The position numbers and the translations under genes are program-made. A stretch of 64,000 nucleotides of DNA from Apostichopus japonicus (lineage: Eukaryota > Echinodermata > Holothuroidea > Aspidochirotida > Stichopodidae). Positions 11,791 through 24,222 of this stretch are shown here, in pieces. The stretch covers positions 1,037,764 to 1,101,763 of the forward strand of contig NC_092583.1 in NCBI RefSeq assembly GCF_037975245.1, read 5' to 3'. Every line of letters begins with the position of its first letter. The first letter of the stretch is position 1. The notes under the pieces are model-generated. The model saw only the letters and a list, made by a program, of their open reading frames with translations. It did no database searches and was not told where the DNA came from.

Positions 11791-14700
11791 GAAAAAAACG
11801 TTTAGTACTCAGTCGTACGCATGCGCAATGGTAGGTGAGCATAATATTCATTTCTATAATGTTAAGATGTGGAGATTATTTCAAAACGTGAGTTATAAGG
11901 GAAATAATTCTGTCACTTACATTCTGGGTTACTATCGTAACCGATTATGATGGATGTGCTCAGTCCAACTGAGGTTCTTTTGTTTACTGCATGACATTTC
12001 TAGGACTGTAGGTGAGTGGAAGTTTATTTTCAAATGAAAAACATGCTCACCTGGTGGCCATGGGCCAAATCCGGCCGGCTGTCGGACTGGTCTTACTCAA
12101 AATATAACACTAGGTCAAGCTATAATGAACTGCATTGTTACATAGATTTTAATACAATCAATAGCCTATCGGGCATATAATCAAAATCAATGCGAAAGGA
12201 TGTTCATAGAGGGATATTACAAGTTGCTGCAAACGGTTGTTTCAAAAAGGCTATCAGGTAATGTAGTAAAAGAAGTTCCACTTAGTAAAACTTTCAGTAG
12301 AATCAGAGCTCATTTGCTTAGAACTGCTAATAATTATGAAATCAAATTGTACTGTGAAGGCTATCTGGAATAATTGAAGGGTATCTTGAAGCCACAAATA
12401 CTATGAAAATAAATATGATCAAAATTATACCCAACATGCTGCATTTTTTTTTATATTTTATATCCCTTTCGAACGGGTAAGACCGTCCTTGAAATAACAT
12501 TATGCCTTCAACTCCACAAAGTTCTTGAAAAGAATAAGAAATAAACAACTTTTACATACGTTTGACATGGCATTAAATTGTCATTGGGGGGGGGGGGGGT
12601 GGGTGGGCTGCTGAAATTCAAGCTCCAAATAATGCAATATCTTAACTGGGTACACAATTCGTAATCCTAACCCCTGCCTCCATTATTTCATTTCAGTCTC
12701 TTACATATTTCTAAGTTCTACTGATCGTAATGGTATGAGATGAAGGGGGGGGGGGGGTGGTGGATGAAAAGAACAGTTCTGAAACAAGTTCAAGTCAAAG
12801 TATGAAAAAAAGAATTTATTTACATCGATTTCATATTTCATACAAGAACTTTCAAGTAGGAATTCTACATGACTATTTTTCTGTCCAAAATGGTGTCGTC
12901 TTACTAATGGTATACAGGTGCTAAAACTCCATAGACAAATACTGTATAATATTAATATCAATTAAAGACACCTTCAAAAATTGCTTTGAAACACTGGCAA
13001 GTTTAACGAATTCAGCAAAATATGGTGAAAGTGTGACTTATGATCTTAGCAAACAACAGGTGCCAAAAAAGAAAAAAAACAGGTGTTGAACATGCACTTT
13101 GGAAAATTACCTTGACATTAAGACAAAGTTACACATGAAAGGTTGATCAGTTTCCATGCTGTTCTGAATGAAAACAAAACAGCCATTCTGAGAGTTATCA
13201 GAAGCAAGGTACATAACCACAAATGAAGCGAGTTATTGAATTTAATGTTATTGGGTCCTGATTGCATGCTTTTCCCTGCACCTCCCCCCCCCCCCACTAG
13301 AGAAACTACATCATGTAGTAGATCATATATCATATAGTAGATCATATAGTAGATCATATACTGTATATATATAAGGTAAAATGCAAGTATTATCTGGTAG
13401 CTTTTACAGAACAATCTTTTTAAGAACAGAACAATCGGAGAATCTTGTAAGTTACATCCATACATCCAACCATAGATTTTACATACACATAGAAAAACAC
13501 CTGCAGGCAATAATGTGTTTAAACTATTGCTCTCATTAGAGACAACTCCCAGTTCTCTCAAGGACAAAATTACATCCCATGGGGAGCCATGTTGTTCACT
13601 GTCAGCTAGGACCATGCAGGACAACATTTTCGAGTCTCCCGCAGGTTATCAAGAGAGCTAATGAGGTTACCTCACCAGGGGCACTGCCAAACTCATAAAC
13701 AGGTGCTGGACCCAGTGTAAGGGTATAAGGTGAGGTTACCAGAGAATGAAAAAATCAAAAAGGCTTTGTTACAGACATGAATTTTACTAACCAAACAGGT
13801 GGTAAATTCATGTGAAGCCCTCCCGGGAATTGAACCCAGAACCTCTTTACCTATTACTCTAAAGTCAATCCCAAACCGTTATTTTCAGAGTTGACATTAC
13901 TCCATTGTCCTGGGAACTGCTACTAGATGTCAAAATGTTACATCTCAACTATTTTTTGCCTGAGCTACTCAATTTCCAGTTTGTGTAACATTGACAAAAC
14001 TGAGTAAAAAATTGGCCAAATTGGAGATAGGTTGATCCCTTGTAAATCAAGATGAAACATTTTACTCTGGAGCCTTCCATAGGGTCGACAACCCAACCGT
14101 ATCAAGTAACATTGAAATAGCATGTCGCCCGTTGTTGCTTCTAACTAGCACCTGTCCCCCCCCCCCCCCCCCAATGAAGTTACTTTGTTTTATAGCTGAT
14201 TTATCATAATTCCATACATTCCTAAATTTGATCTAGACACTTCTACAAGGATGCCTTCACTGTTACTGTACAGGGTCGGGAACACTTTGAGCTTAAAAGG
14301 TATCACCACAAAACTCTATTTTACGTTTAAAATTGCCAGAACTGAGCCAATCCGCATGAGTATTTTTTTTATATTTTACAGAAGACACATTCAAAGTAGA
14401 CGACACACATTCGATTATTTTCTAAACTAATATCAACAAAAGTCTAAATCAATACATCTGAGCAAATTTTGTGTGGATCGTCTTTCAATGTTAGGAGAGG
14501 CCATTTCATATTTCTGCGGAACAGACATTACTATCAACACAACCATTATTTTATAATTTTCTTCAAAATTTCTCCTCATCGAAGAAAACAGCCAGAACAC
14601 ACTTTGGATATTTAACCACTTTCACCAACCCCATTTCACATTTGCACTTGAGAATCAAGAAACACAAAAACATTGGGAACAAATGCATGAGGATCTGAGG

Positions 14701-14976
14701 TGCCAAACAGCAGAAAATGAAAAAAAAAACGAATCTTTAAATAAAAATTAAAAAAAAATGAATCAATCAAATCGTAGACATTTTACAGGGACAAAAAACT
14801 TGGGGCTCAATTTATGACACAGTTGTGATATTTACAATGATTGGAATAACAGCAGTAACCTTGTTCATACAAAAGCTGAGCCCTACTTGGGAACCATCAA
14901 TATTAACATGTTCTTCAGTCTCGAAGGTACCATCTCGTCGAAACCCCAGACTTGTACATGTGTTTAGAAACCATTT
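11791..14976. other. Intergenic stretch between sialyltransferase and TOP2 3' end
   Basis: No coding region recognised. Poly-G or poly-C tracts are at 12586-12599, 12746-12757, 13284-13294 and 14156-14172. A minus-strand GGTTCAATTCCCGGGAGGG at 13820-13838 looks like a tRNA B box of a decayed SINE, without a clear A box. Confidence 0.5.
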
Positions 14977-15871
14977 TTTATTTCTATAATGTATTTTTGC
15001 CATCTGGGCAAGATCCTGTATGAATTAATTCCACCAAAACACATTTGCCCTAAATTGAATTATCAACTAATACTCCCCATTTCAACTCTCTCAGGACCCC
15101 CGTTTAAGGAAGGTATGATTTCAAGTACAGATGTTTTCAGTCCTGCTGTTGAAGTCACAAGGTAACTTGAACCACACACAGAGCCAACCAGATCATACAA
15201 TTTCTAAACCTTTCTCTTCACATACAGGAAATTGAGTACTCCTCCGCACTTCTCACTTTAACTTCTCGGGACCAACCCCTAAAAATGCACCTTCTTCTGA
15301 ATTCATGTAACTTGATCGATTATATTTTCATTTCATTTAAAATTTTAATAATGTATTCTCTACGACAATCATTTCTATCGAATTTCCAATGAAAAGTCAT
15401 TGTCGTCGTACATTCTATGGCAAACGGCGGCGCAAACTTAAACATCACGTCACTTTTAATTTGCGTTATCTCCCTCAATCTGTTAACCGAGAAAATCATC
15501 TGTTCTGAATCAAATCATTGTCAACCGCTCTTGCCAAACAAACAGAAATAACGAGTTGCATAAGGATGTTCAGAAATATTCATCATGGTTAGTTAGGTCT
15601 TGTTCACTAAATTGTAAATAAGTCTGCTCTTACTCTACTATGACATAAATCCTACAAGGCTCTCTTCGCAAAATACATCTGTGATAAATTCATGGTGTAA
15701 AACCAATAAAGAACCACACAGAAAACTCCACGTTGGTTCTACGGTTGCATGAATTGGGTGTAAATTTTCATACGTTTAAATAACTTACTTAAATAGCTGG
15801 AATCAAAATCGGTGCTCATCTCATGAATAAATAGATACAAGAAGCTGTAAATCTCTCACAGAGGCCGCGAT
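14977..15871 (-). other. TOP2: Probable TOP2 3' UTR with first AATAAA
   Basis: Downstream of the TAG stop, no coding region is seen on either strand. The first AATAAA on the minus strand (TTTATT on plus) is at 14977-14982, giving an 890-nt 3' UTR if used. Several later AATAAA motifs exist toward 12.8 kb, so the end is uncertain. Confidence 0.35.
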
Positions 15872-18800
15872 CTAATCACTCTGGCTTTCGGCACCCGAAT
15901 CGCCAAAGTTGTACTTGACAGGGGCACGTGCACGTCGCCCTCTCTCGGCTCGGGGAGCAACCTCGAGATCCTCCTCGATCTGGAATGATTCTTCTTCAGA
16001 ATCGGAGAAAGCAATCTTCTTCTTGGGTTTGGCTGGTTTCTGGAACAAAAAACAAGAAGGAAAAAATAGAATAAATAATCGTCGTTCGAAACTTGCTGGT
16101 AAATTTCAGCGGATATATACCAAAGCTAAAATACTATTTCTCGATATAAGAACGGACTCGATCAGACGAAGGGACTTGAACTAGCAAATTTAAAAAAAAT
16201 AAATAACTGAGTGAGTGAGCAACAAATGACTATTTGATTCCATCAAAAATTAATATTTCAACACTTTTGTCATGGGCATTGAACTACCGCAACAGGGTCA
16301 CAGGAGTTTTCGGGGATGTTGGGAGATTCATTCAGTTTTCAAAGCTTGTGGTGGGGGGTCCATTATCCAAGCAAAGGTGAAATGCATTTTGGGCATCTAT
16401 GGAGAGGGGGGGTCGTGCTTCAGTCCTCACTGAAGCTCATTGGTGTCAAATTTTGCAGACCACCGGTTGACATCTTGTTTTCTCCATTACTCAAAATAAG
16501 ACTTGAGATGAGGTTTAGAACTCAAAGTTTAAACTACATTGTAACAGGCTTAATAGATTTAAATATTATATCAAAACTTCACCAAGATCAAAACGACAGG
16601 TCTAAAGTCAGTCTGAAAAATATGATTCGAAAACATTTTGCATTTTGTTGACGATTTTCCAAAACAAGTTTTCTGGTGATCATTTGCAAATACAAAGTTT
16701 TGCTTTCACTATCAATATTTAATTAGAAGTGAATAGATGAATTAAAATACCTTAGTGTAACTGAAATTATCAAAACAACAAAATCGCAAAACTCATTTTC
16801 CCAATGCCTTTGTCATTTACATACAAGAGGCATTCAGAGCAAATCGAATTATTTGAAAAGTTTGACATGATATTCAATTTAAATATGTTTGTCCTCAAAG
16901 CTGAAATAACTGACTTTCAGACCCCTTCTGATATTATCACATAAGACATACAGATGAAGACAAAGCAACCGTTTCTATGTAACTACCATGAGTTGCCTCA
17001 GTGTCAAAGTTCAAAACACCATTTCTATCAATCTTCATAAAACGGTTTGGTCAAACAGGTCAATCTTGTTCTAAATAAGGTTCAATTCAAAGATTAAGGA
17101 GATTAATTAATTGCTTTAGAGTTTCATTAAGGCGCGGAATGGGCAGAAGCGTAGAAGTGGTGATTGGAGCTTGTACCCAAAACAATACAGTAAAAAAAAT
17201 ACATCTCTGTTGTTTAGATACAGCAAAAAAACAAAACTCCCCCCCCCCCCCAAAATACCCCAGAACACACAAACAAATCAGAGCGGCTTACCTTTGTTAC
17301 TTTCTTAGCCCTGGGTTTCTTTTCTGGCACGTCAGAATCGGTTGTGGAAGACTTTGCTGGAAAGAAAAAGTAGCAATAAAATGAGCCATGTTGTGAATAT
17401 GAACACAGGATAACAGTTTGATGTACTGAAGACATTTTGTGTGAAATTATCACAAAATCAAGTGCTAAAGTTATGTGTTTTTCTGGTTTCTTTCATTTTG
17501 GGTACCTCCCAATAATCCAAACCCTCGCTAAAAAAAGTAGTAAATATTTTTCTTTACAAAGATTTATGCATAGGTAGTGGGGGTTTTTTTTTCTCCATGG
17601 AAATGCACTTTCTAAAGGATATTTCTATACAATGAAAGTCTCAATGTGTGTTTGCAAAAATTTTAACTTCGACCTTTCCAGCAAACTGCCCTAAAAGCTC
17701 AGTGAAAATAACACCGTTCTATGCAGTTTTAAAATTAATAACCATTTTTATTGTGTTATCTGTCGTTAAACATTTTTAGCTGATATAAAATCAACCAGTT
17801 TTGTTTAAAGAGTCTGTAGATTCAACAAACATCACTCAAAATTTGCAAGCCCCGCCCAACAGATCATGCGCTAATCAAATCTGTTTTATTTATGACCGTT
17901 AGGCATAGGACTTACGAGTATATATAGGCTACGTTTGTGTAATGAACATGCTGATATGGGCGGTCGCAGTGATTTTACGGTAAATCGTTCGCACCATAAG
18001 TGCAACAGAAAATGAATTTCTTTCTTTCGATTGCGACAGCTTTTCTCCATTAAACGTACATGGTCAGAGTGCATTTAGAATAAGAAACATCGAATCTACT
18101 TCCGAAGTTTGTCTTCCGAAATTCATCAGCAAACATGTATTGAGACTTTATTGTGATAATAAGCGTTATTGTGATAATAAGGTGTGTTGAACATTATTTC
18201 TTATGAAGATTAAGATTTGGATAATTTTTTTTTAAAATGAAATGCTGTTAACAGACACAAGGCAGGATATTGAATTTAAAGATAACGTGTGAATTTTTCA
18301 TTTCGCTCCTTTTTGTGAAGGGGTCAAAATGTGAGGGCAGGGATTAAGGGGAGAGAAAAGTACCATATCTTGATATAGATTGTCATGATTGGTGTCATGG
18401 TAACCAGATAATGAGACTGTTATAATCTCTTGTCTAGCCTCTGGATAATATTATCTTTTTAAACAATCAATAAATCAGGTATGAGCCTGGGGCAAAAAAC
18501 AATTCACGGAACTTTGCAAAAATTGCGGTATAGGCTCAAGTTTGCGTATGCTACAGTGTGTTAGGATAATAGTTTTTGTCCCCGAGGTAGAAAAGAAATC
18601 ACTGATATTCCGCGAATTCTCGGAAAAAGCTCATGCCTGATAAATACCTTTCTTCTTTGGAGGGGCCTTCTTCTTCTTGGGCTGGATTTCCTCTTCTTCT
18701 GAGTCGCTCATTGGTTCTTTTCTCTTCAAAGGAGAACTCCTGGGTGAGTTCTCTGCGTCAAAAGATGACAGACAAAGAAGTACATAAATTAATAAGTATA

Positions 18801-19514
18801 TAAAACAACCAAAACAATAAATCAATTATATAATGAAGCAATGAACTTGTAGGCCAGTTTACTTTACTTGTATTATTATTATTATTATATTTTTTATAAT
18901 GCAGCAAATGTTCCATCCTTATAATTTATCCACTTTCTTGACTCACCATCACTCTCCTTAACCCCTCCGGGGCTACTCGGGATGGAGACAGGGGCGCTCT
19001 CCTGACTCATGGGTGTCTCCGAATCTTCGTCATCTGAGATGACGGCTGCCGGTCTCTTCGTTGACTTGGATTTCTTTGGAGGAGCGATGAAGGAGTCTTC
19101 AGCATTGTCCCCATCCTCTACGTCTGACGGGACAAAGTCTACGCTCTCGTTGGGTTTGGAGATGAAATCATCATCTTCGTCGTCACTGCTGTCTTCCGTG
19201 TACTTCTTACGAACTGAAAATTCAGAAATCAAACGATTACTGTCCGTAACTTTCACGACGGTCACCGAGTTTTTTACGCTGACAAATGTCAGAAAATCCT
19301 GCACCCTGACTGGGGAATGGCCTATCTCTCTGTGACCAGAGGGATAAATGTTTAATGTTGTTGAGGCGGAAGAAGGCTAAATATGGTCGCTTTAAAGTTT
19401 CTTCTTCCACCGAGAGCTAAACGGACTGAATAATTTACCCCGTAGAATTCCCTTCCCCCATCTTACTGATAGTTACTTGAAATAACTGTCACGTGAAGAG
19501 GAATCCTAATGTTA

Positions 19515-19554
<40 letters not shown>

Positions 19555-22500
19555 AAAATCTGTTATGTAATAATAATAGTATCATCTTCTGTTTTGTCAT
19601 AATTTAGCTATAATGAGCAACAAAAGACTACTGCAGTCCAATGGAATTACACTCTACTATTGACACAGTAATCCATCACATTACATTAAAAAAATATATA
19701 TACATAGTGTATAATATACATGATACATAATAATATACATCATCCTTTATAATACAAATAATATATATATAGATATATATCTATATATTACACATTCCTA
19801 TAGTATATTTATGCTATGGGAACTGCAGTTTCTGAATGTATGTCACATGGATTTTCCCAATAACCCAAAAGTTATCAATCACCAATCTCCTCTAAAGACA
19901 AACAAGACAGTTTGGTAGGAATGAAAATAAAATGGCACCTCCAAACATAAGGGGAGGGGTGAGGTGGGGGGGTCAACTTACCAGCTGCAGCCCTTTTGAT
20001 AGGCTCTTTATCTTTCGGCAAAGGTTTGAATGTCGGTTCGCTGAAATCATCAGAGTCGGAATTAGAATCATCAGACCACGGATTACGCTTCGGCTTGGTC
20101 GTCTTCTTCTTGGGCGAGGATTGTTTGAAGCTCAGTTTACTTTGCTTAAGGCCTTTATTGGCATCCTTAGTATCTGTTCAATATGATCGAAGACAAAAGG
20201 AGGTGGTTATTTTATAACTCAGATTTTTGAGGATTTTTTGAAGAGATATTTTCTAGTGTCTTCACACTCTTAGTTGCCATTTAAATGCCTACCACATTTA
20301 CTAGATACGGAAATGGTACAAAAAATCATTCGAAACGTCTTCTACAAGAAACAGAGACCATGACAATTTGATGACTTTTGTATTCTAGTCTCAACAATTC
20401 ATTTAAGAATCCAAAATGGATGCCAGACTAAGAATTACCACCACAATTGAGCAAATCAAACTTTACCACTTTCAAATCCATCAGTTAAATTTTGTAATAA
20501 CCATATCTGACTCTCACACACATCTGCCAATGTCAGATTCTAAACAAGAGTAACCATAGTTACACATGATTTTTCTACATAAATATCTCCAGTAAGAAAT
20601 GCGACTTTCACACATAAACTGGATGTTACTTAACCCAAAATTACAAATTTTTGGGAGTATAAACTATAAATTTTCGAAACAAATTGCTGCTTTAACCTAA
20701 CCTTTTGCACACAAAAAGTGATAATTTTACAGGGGTGACATAAATTATCGGGGTAGGGGTATACCTCCTTTTGCCTTAGAAAATATTTCCTTCAAGAGTG
20801 AACAGTTGTTGTCTGAAGACATTTCACACGATAAGAACATTTCAAACCCAATATTATTTAACCCAGTCGGTTGCAGGGTTTTCAAATTTACAAGCTCATT
20901 GCCTTGAGAATCATTTTCTTTTAAAGATAAGCTTGAATTTTATGTATTTTTCTTTTAAAGATAAGCTTGAATTTTATGTATGACAATTAATCTCTGGTTT
21001 AACTATCTATTACTAATTTGAATCTATGTAAATATTTAGAACCTCTACAGAGTTGATGTGCGGATAGTGGTTACCAAACTTTAACTTCTTGTTCAACTGG
21101 ATGATTTTACTCATGAAGAATAGAGCTGTTGTTGTGGTGAAATATGTAATTTAATGTTTTTTAATATATTCATGGGTCAGATAGCCCGAATCTTTTTTAT
21201 CAACTAAAATTGTTTACATTCAAGGTATTAAACCACCAGACTATTGGCAAGCAAATGACCCAATGTTGACCTGGCCAAATAAATTTGAAACTTATAAGCG
21301 AGAAATGATATCGTTCCTTTTTAAATTGGCAATTGATGAAAGGAGAAAACAACTCATCTTTTTTTGTCATTGAAGTAAATAATTACAATAAAAAGAGAAT
21401 TCTCCTTTACTGATAATCTTTGAAAATATAATTTATTAAATACATCTTGCACTTTGAAAATTTAGACAATGATTACTATGAGGTGAAACTTATCTTGAAT
21501 ACTCCTCAAATAATGTTGGGCAAACAAGCCCAACTGATGCTCCCCCCCCCCCCCCCACCAACAAAGTAGAATACACAGAATCCCCTCTAGAGGGCAGCAT
21601 GCATACAAAAATTTAACAAAGATGTATCTAGAAAACCATGGTTTTGTATAAAATTTACATCGGTCTTGGTATTCATAAGGTGAATCTTCATAAGGCAACC
21701 TTTTGTATTTTGAATTTTTAAAGTTTCATACCATCTAAAATTCCCCCCCCCCCAAAAAAAGTGGATGATTTTGGACATTTTCACATGCGTGTGATTTTAT
21801 GCGGTGTAACCATTGTAATGCAGTGCAATTCCTTCCTTATAATTGGCTATTTTTCAAGTTATTTTTTATTATCATGTGAACAAAAAGGAGACATGCAATA
21901 ACCCTGTAAGTCCCAGAGAATAACTTTGACAATATAAACGCAAGGACACTTGACTTCGTACGAAAAGGACAGAGTAACAACAATTTTCTGTCAGAAATGA
22001 TATTTAATATTGGTAAGAAAGAATTGTTTGTTAAATGCATTTTCTAGATCTAGAATTCATCAAATGGCAAAGGGTCGCTACGATGGGGGGCAAAATTAAG
22101 GTGGTAAATTCATTATGGGAAAGTGATTCTCACAAGACTGATGGCTCCAGTTGCTTCAGACATGATTAATCATTTTTCAAAGTTATTCTTCCAATTCCTG
22201 CCCTGACCCCACCAATTCACCCACCCCCACCCCACCAACTCACCCACCCCCAGCCCAGAAGAGGTCAACAAGTACCAGAACATCCATTTTGAATACAACT
22301 AGAATAACAAGCTTGGACAGACCCGACTAATAGAATTCTCCATAAGAGAACCTGGATTTAATACTATCTTTTCACTCTGATGGCAAATTTAATCAACCGT
22401 TCTATGAATTTCGCTTTGGAAGATTTCTCGGCACACTTTGAGTGAGTTAACTCTGTCGTCAGATGCAAGGAATTTACCCTCACGATCCTGTGAGGCGCAA

Positions 22501-24222
22501 AGGGCACCAGGAAGGGCCGCCCTTGATAACCACTCCGAGACTGAAGTAAACAATTACGGTTGAAAGGATTTGAAAATGGCTTAGTGGCTATCCCACAAGA
22601 TCCAACTCTGCTGATAGACTTAATGGAATGAAAGTTTCGGGAGTTTTGTCGAAAAGGGGAGGAGTCCATACCGCCATTTTTGGTCTTGGCTGCGAGCCTT
22701 TCGGCTAGAGACAACGGCTCACTGGGTTCTTCTTTTATCTCCATCTTAATCTCTTTGCCGTCCTCTGGCGACGTAATCTTTGGTTTCTGAGAAGAAAGAG
22801 AAAGCAAAATGCGACATATATATATATAAATAAACTTGGGGTAGCGGAAGTTCTTGCCTGAACTGAAATTTATCCTTAAAGGTATTGAAGACTCGCCCCA
22901 AACCGTAGCGGCCATCTGAAAAAGTTAACTTTCTGTTGCTTGCAAGTGACATTTTGTTCGTGTTGCTACAAAATGCAGACAGTAATGAAACATGATACCT
23001 TAATTGTTATCTTTAGCTGGACCTGAGATGTCCATCGCTGTTTTGTTTGTATACTGTGCTGTGGATATTGACCGCAGCTGTATGTACTGACTGTACACTA
23101 GTGTCTAATTACCGACAGTAGCAAGCTGTGTGTGTATTTTCTGGGATCGATGGTGGTGTTTAACACTTGTTACACCTCATTCGAAACTAGGTCAAATAAC
23201 CGGCATTAGACGTTTCTTTTTGCGCGAGTCTTCACACCCTTTAAGGTTGTTTAACAATTCCTTTTTTGGTTGTAACAACCCAAATGGATACATCAGATCA
23301 TCTCGTTAACACTAAATTCAGATTTGAATAAAGTCAGATGTCATGTTTTGTTTTTATTATATGTCTTTGTACAAAGAAAAGTGAAAACATCCACATCATC
23401 CAGTCTTAACCAATCACGGGCAAACAATTGTGCGTGCCACTTTCACCAGCGTCGACAATCGCAGAGAATAGTTCTGTGTGTGTAGTAAACTCGACAGTGG
23501 TGCAGTGTGTGGGAGTCGAGTGTAAGACTATGGGTCTTCACGATTATGAAAAGATTAGGTCGCGACCTTTGTGCTGAGCCCGGTCGGGTTCAGCTGGGCA
23601 GTTTGCGATGGGCTTTACATACAGTGACTGAGGGAACCGAGAACCATCTGCTGTTTAACAATTGATTTCAATAAATGACAGCCATTTCTCAGCGTCCATG
23701 GAGACGCTGATACAACATGTGAATGAACATTATCCCTTGTGATGGCCTACTTGCATAGCGGGAGACGTCCTACTTCAACTACATCAAGCATCTCTAATGA
23801 TTCAATTTAAAAACTCACAATGTGTTGTTTACAGGGATGAGCCTGGGGTAAGAAAAAAATCACAGAACTGTGTATGCTACAGTGTGTTAGGATAATACTT
23901 TTTATCCCGGAGGTAGAAAAGAAATCACGGATATTCCGCGAATTCGCGGAAAAAGCTTGTGCCTGTGTTTAGACAAGAATGGTGATACAAAAATCGATTA
24001 ACTCACCCTGCCTCTGGCTCCACCTGCTGCCGCTGGTTTCTTGGCCTTCAGGGAGGGGTCAATTCGGGGGACCACCCTCCTGGCAAACGGTGAAGGCTTT
24101 GTCTCTTCCTGGGTCACCACCTTCTTCTTCTTAATCCCTCTTCCCTTCTTACCCTTGGCATTGGCGGGGAGTACCACCTCCACTGGAGCTTCCATCTCAG
24201 CAATTTCATTTGCCTCTAACTC
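15872..24222 (-). CDS. TOP2: TOP2 exons 26-32: C-terminal regulatory tail (residues 1205-1579)
   Basis: Exons: 24007-24222, 22672-22786, 19982-20173, 18947-19213, 18648-18752, 17292-17356, 15872-16039 (stop TAG at 15872-15874). This tail is poorly conserved across species and carries nuclear-localisation and phosphorylation regions. Visible features are Lys clusters ([25 protein letters not shown]), acidic-Ser blocks ([24 protein letters not shown]) and the recognisable tract [16 protein letters not shown], matching the KKRNPWSDSESD tract of vertebrate TOP2. It ends [15 protein letters not shown], comparable to the vertebrate KPIKYL-acidic terminus. Two conceptual overlaps with vertebrates (NPWSD; DFVPSD) confirm exons 28 and 29. 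Most tail introns are phase 1, so exon skipping would often keep frame. Confidence 0.92.

Noticed and set aside
13118-13627. 169-codon minus-strand ORF
   Set aside because: It contains poly-Gly from a G run and repeats of MIYYMIYY from a short tandem repeat; no homology recognised.
19009-19335. Ser-rich plus-strand ORF
   Set aside because: It is the antisense shadow of TOP2 exon 29, whose acidic-Ser coding sequence leaves the other strand open.
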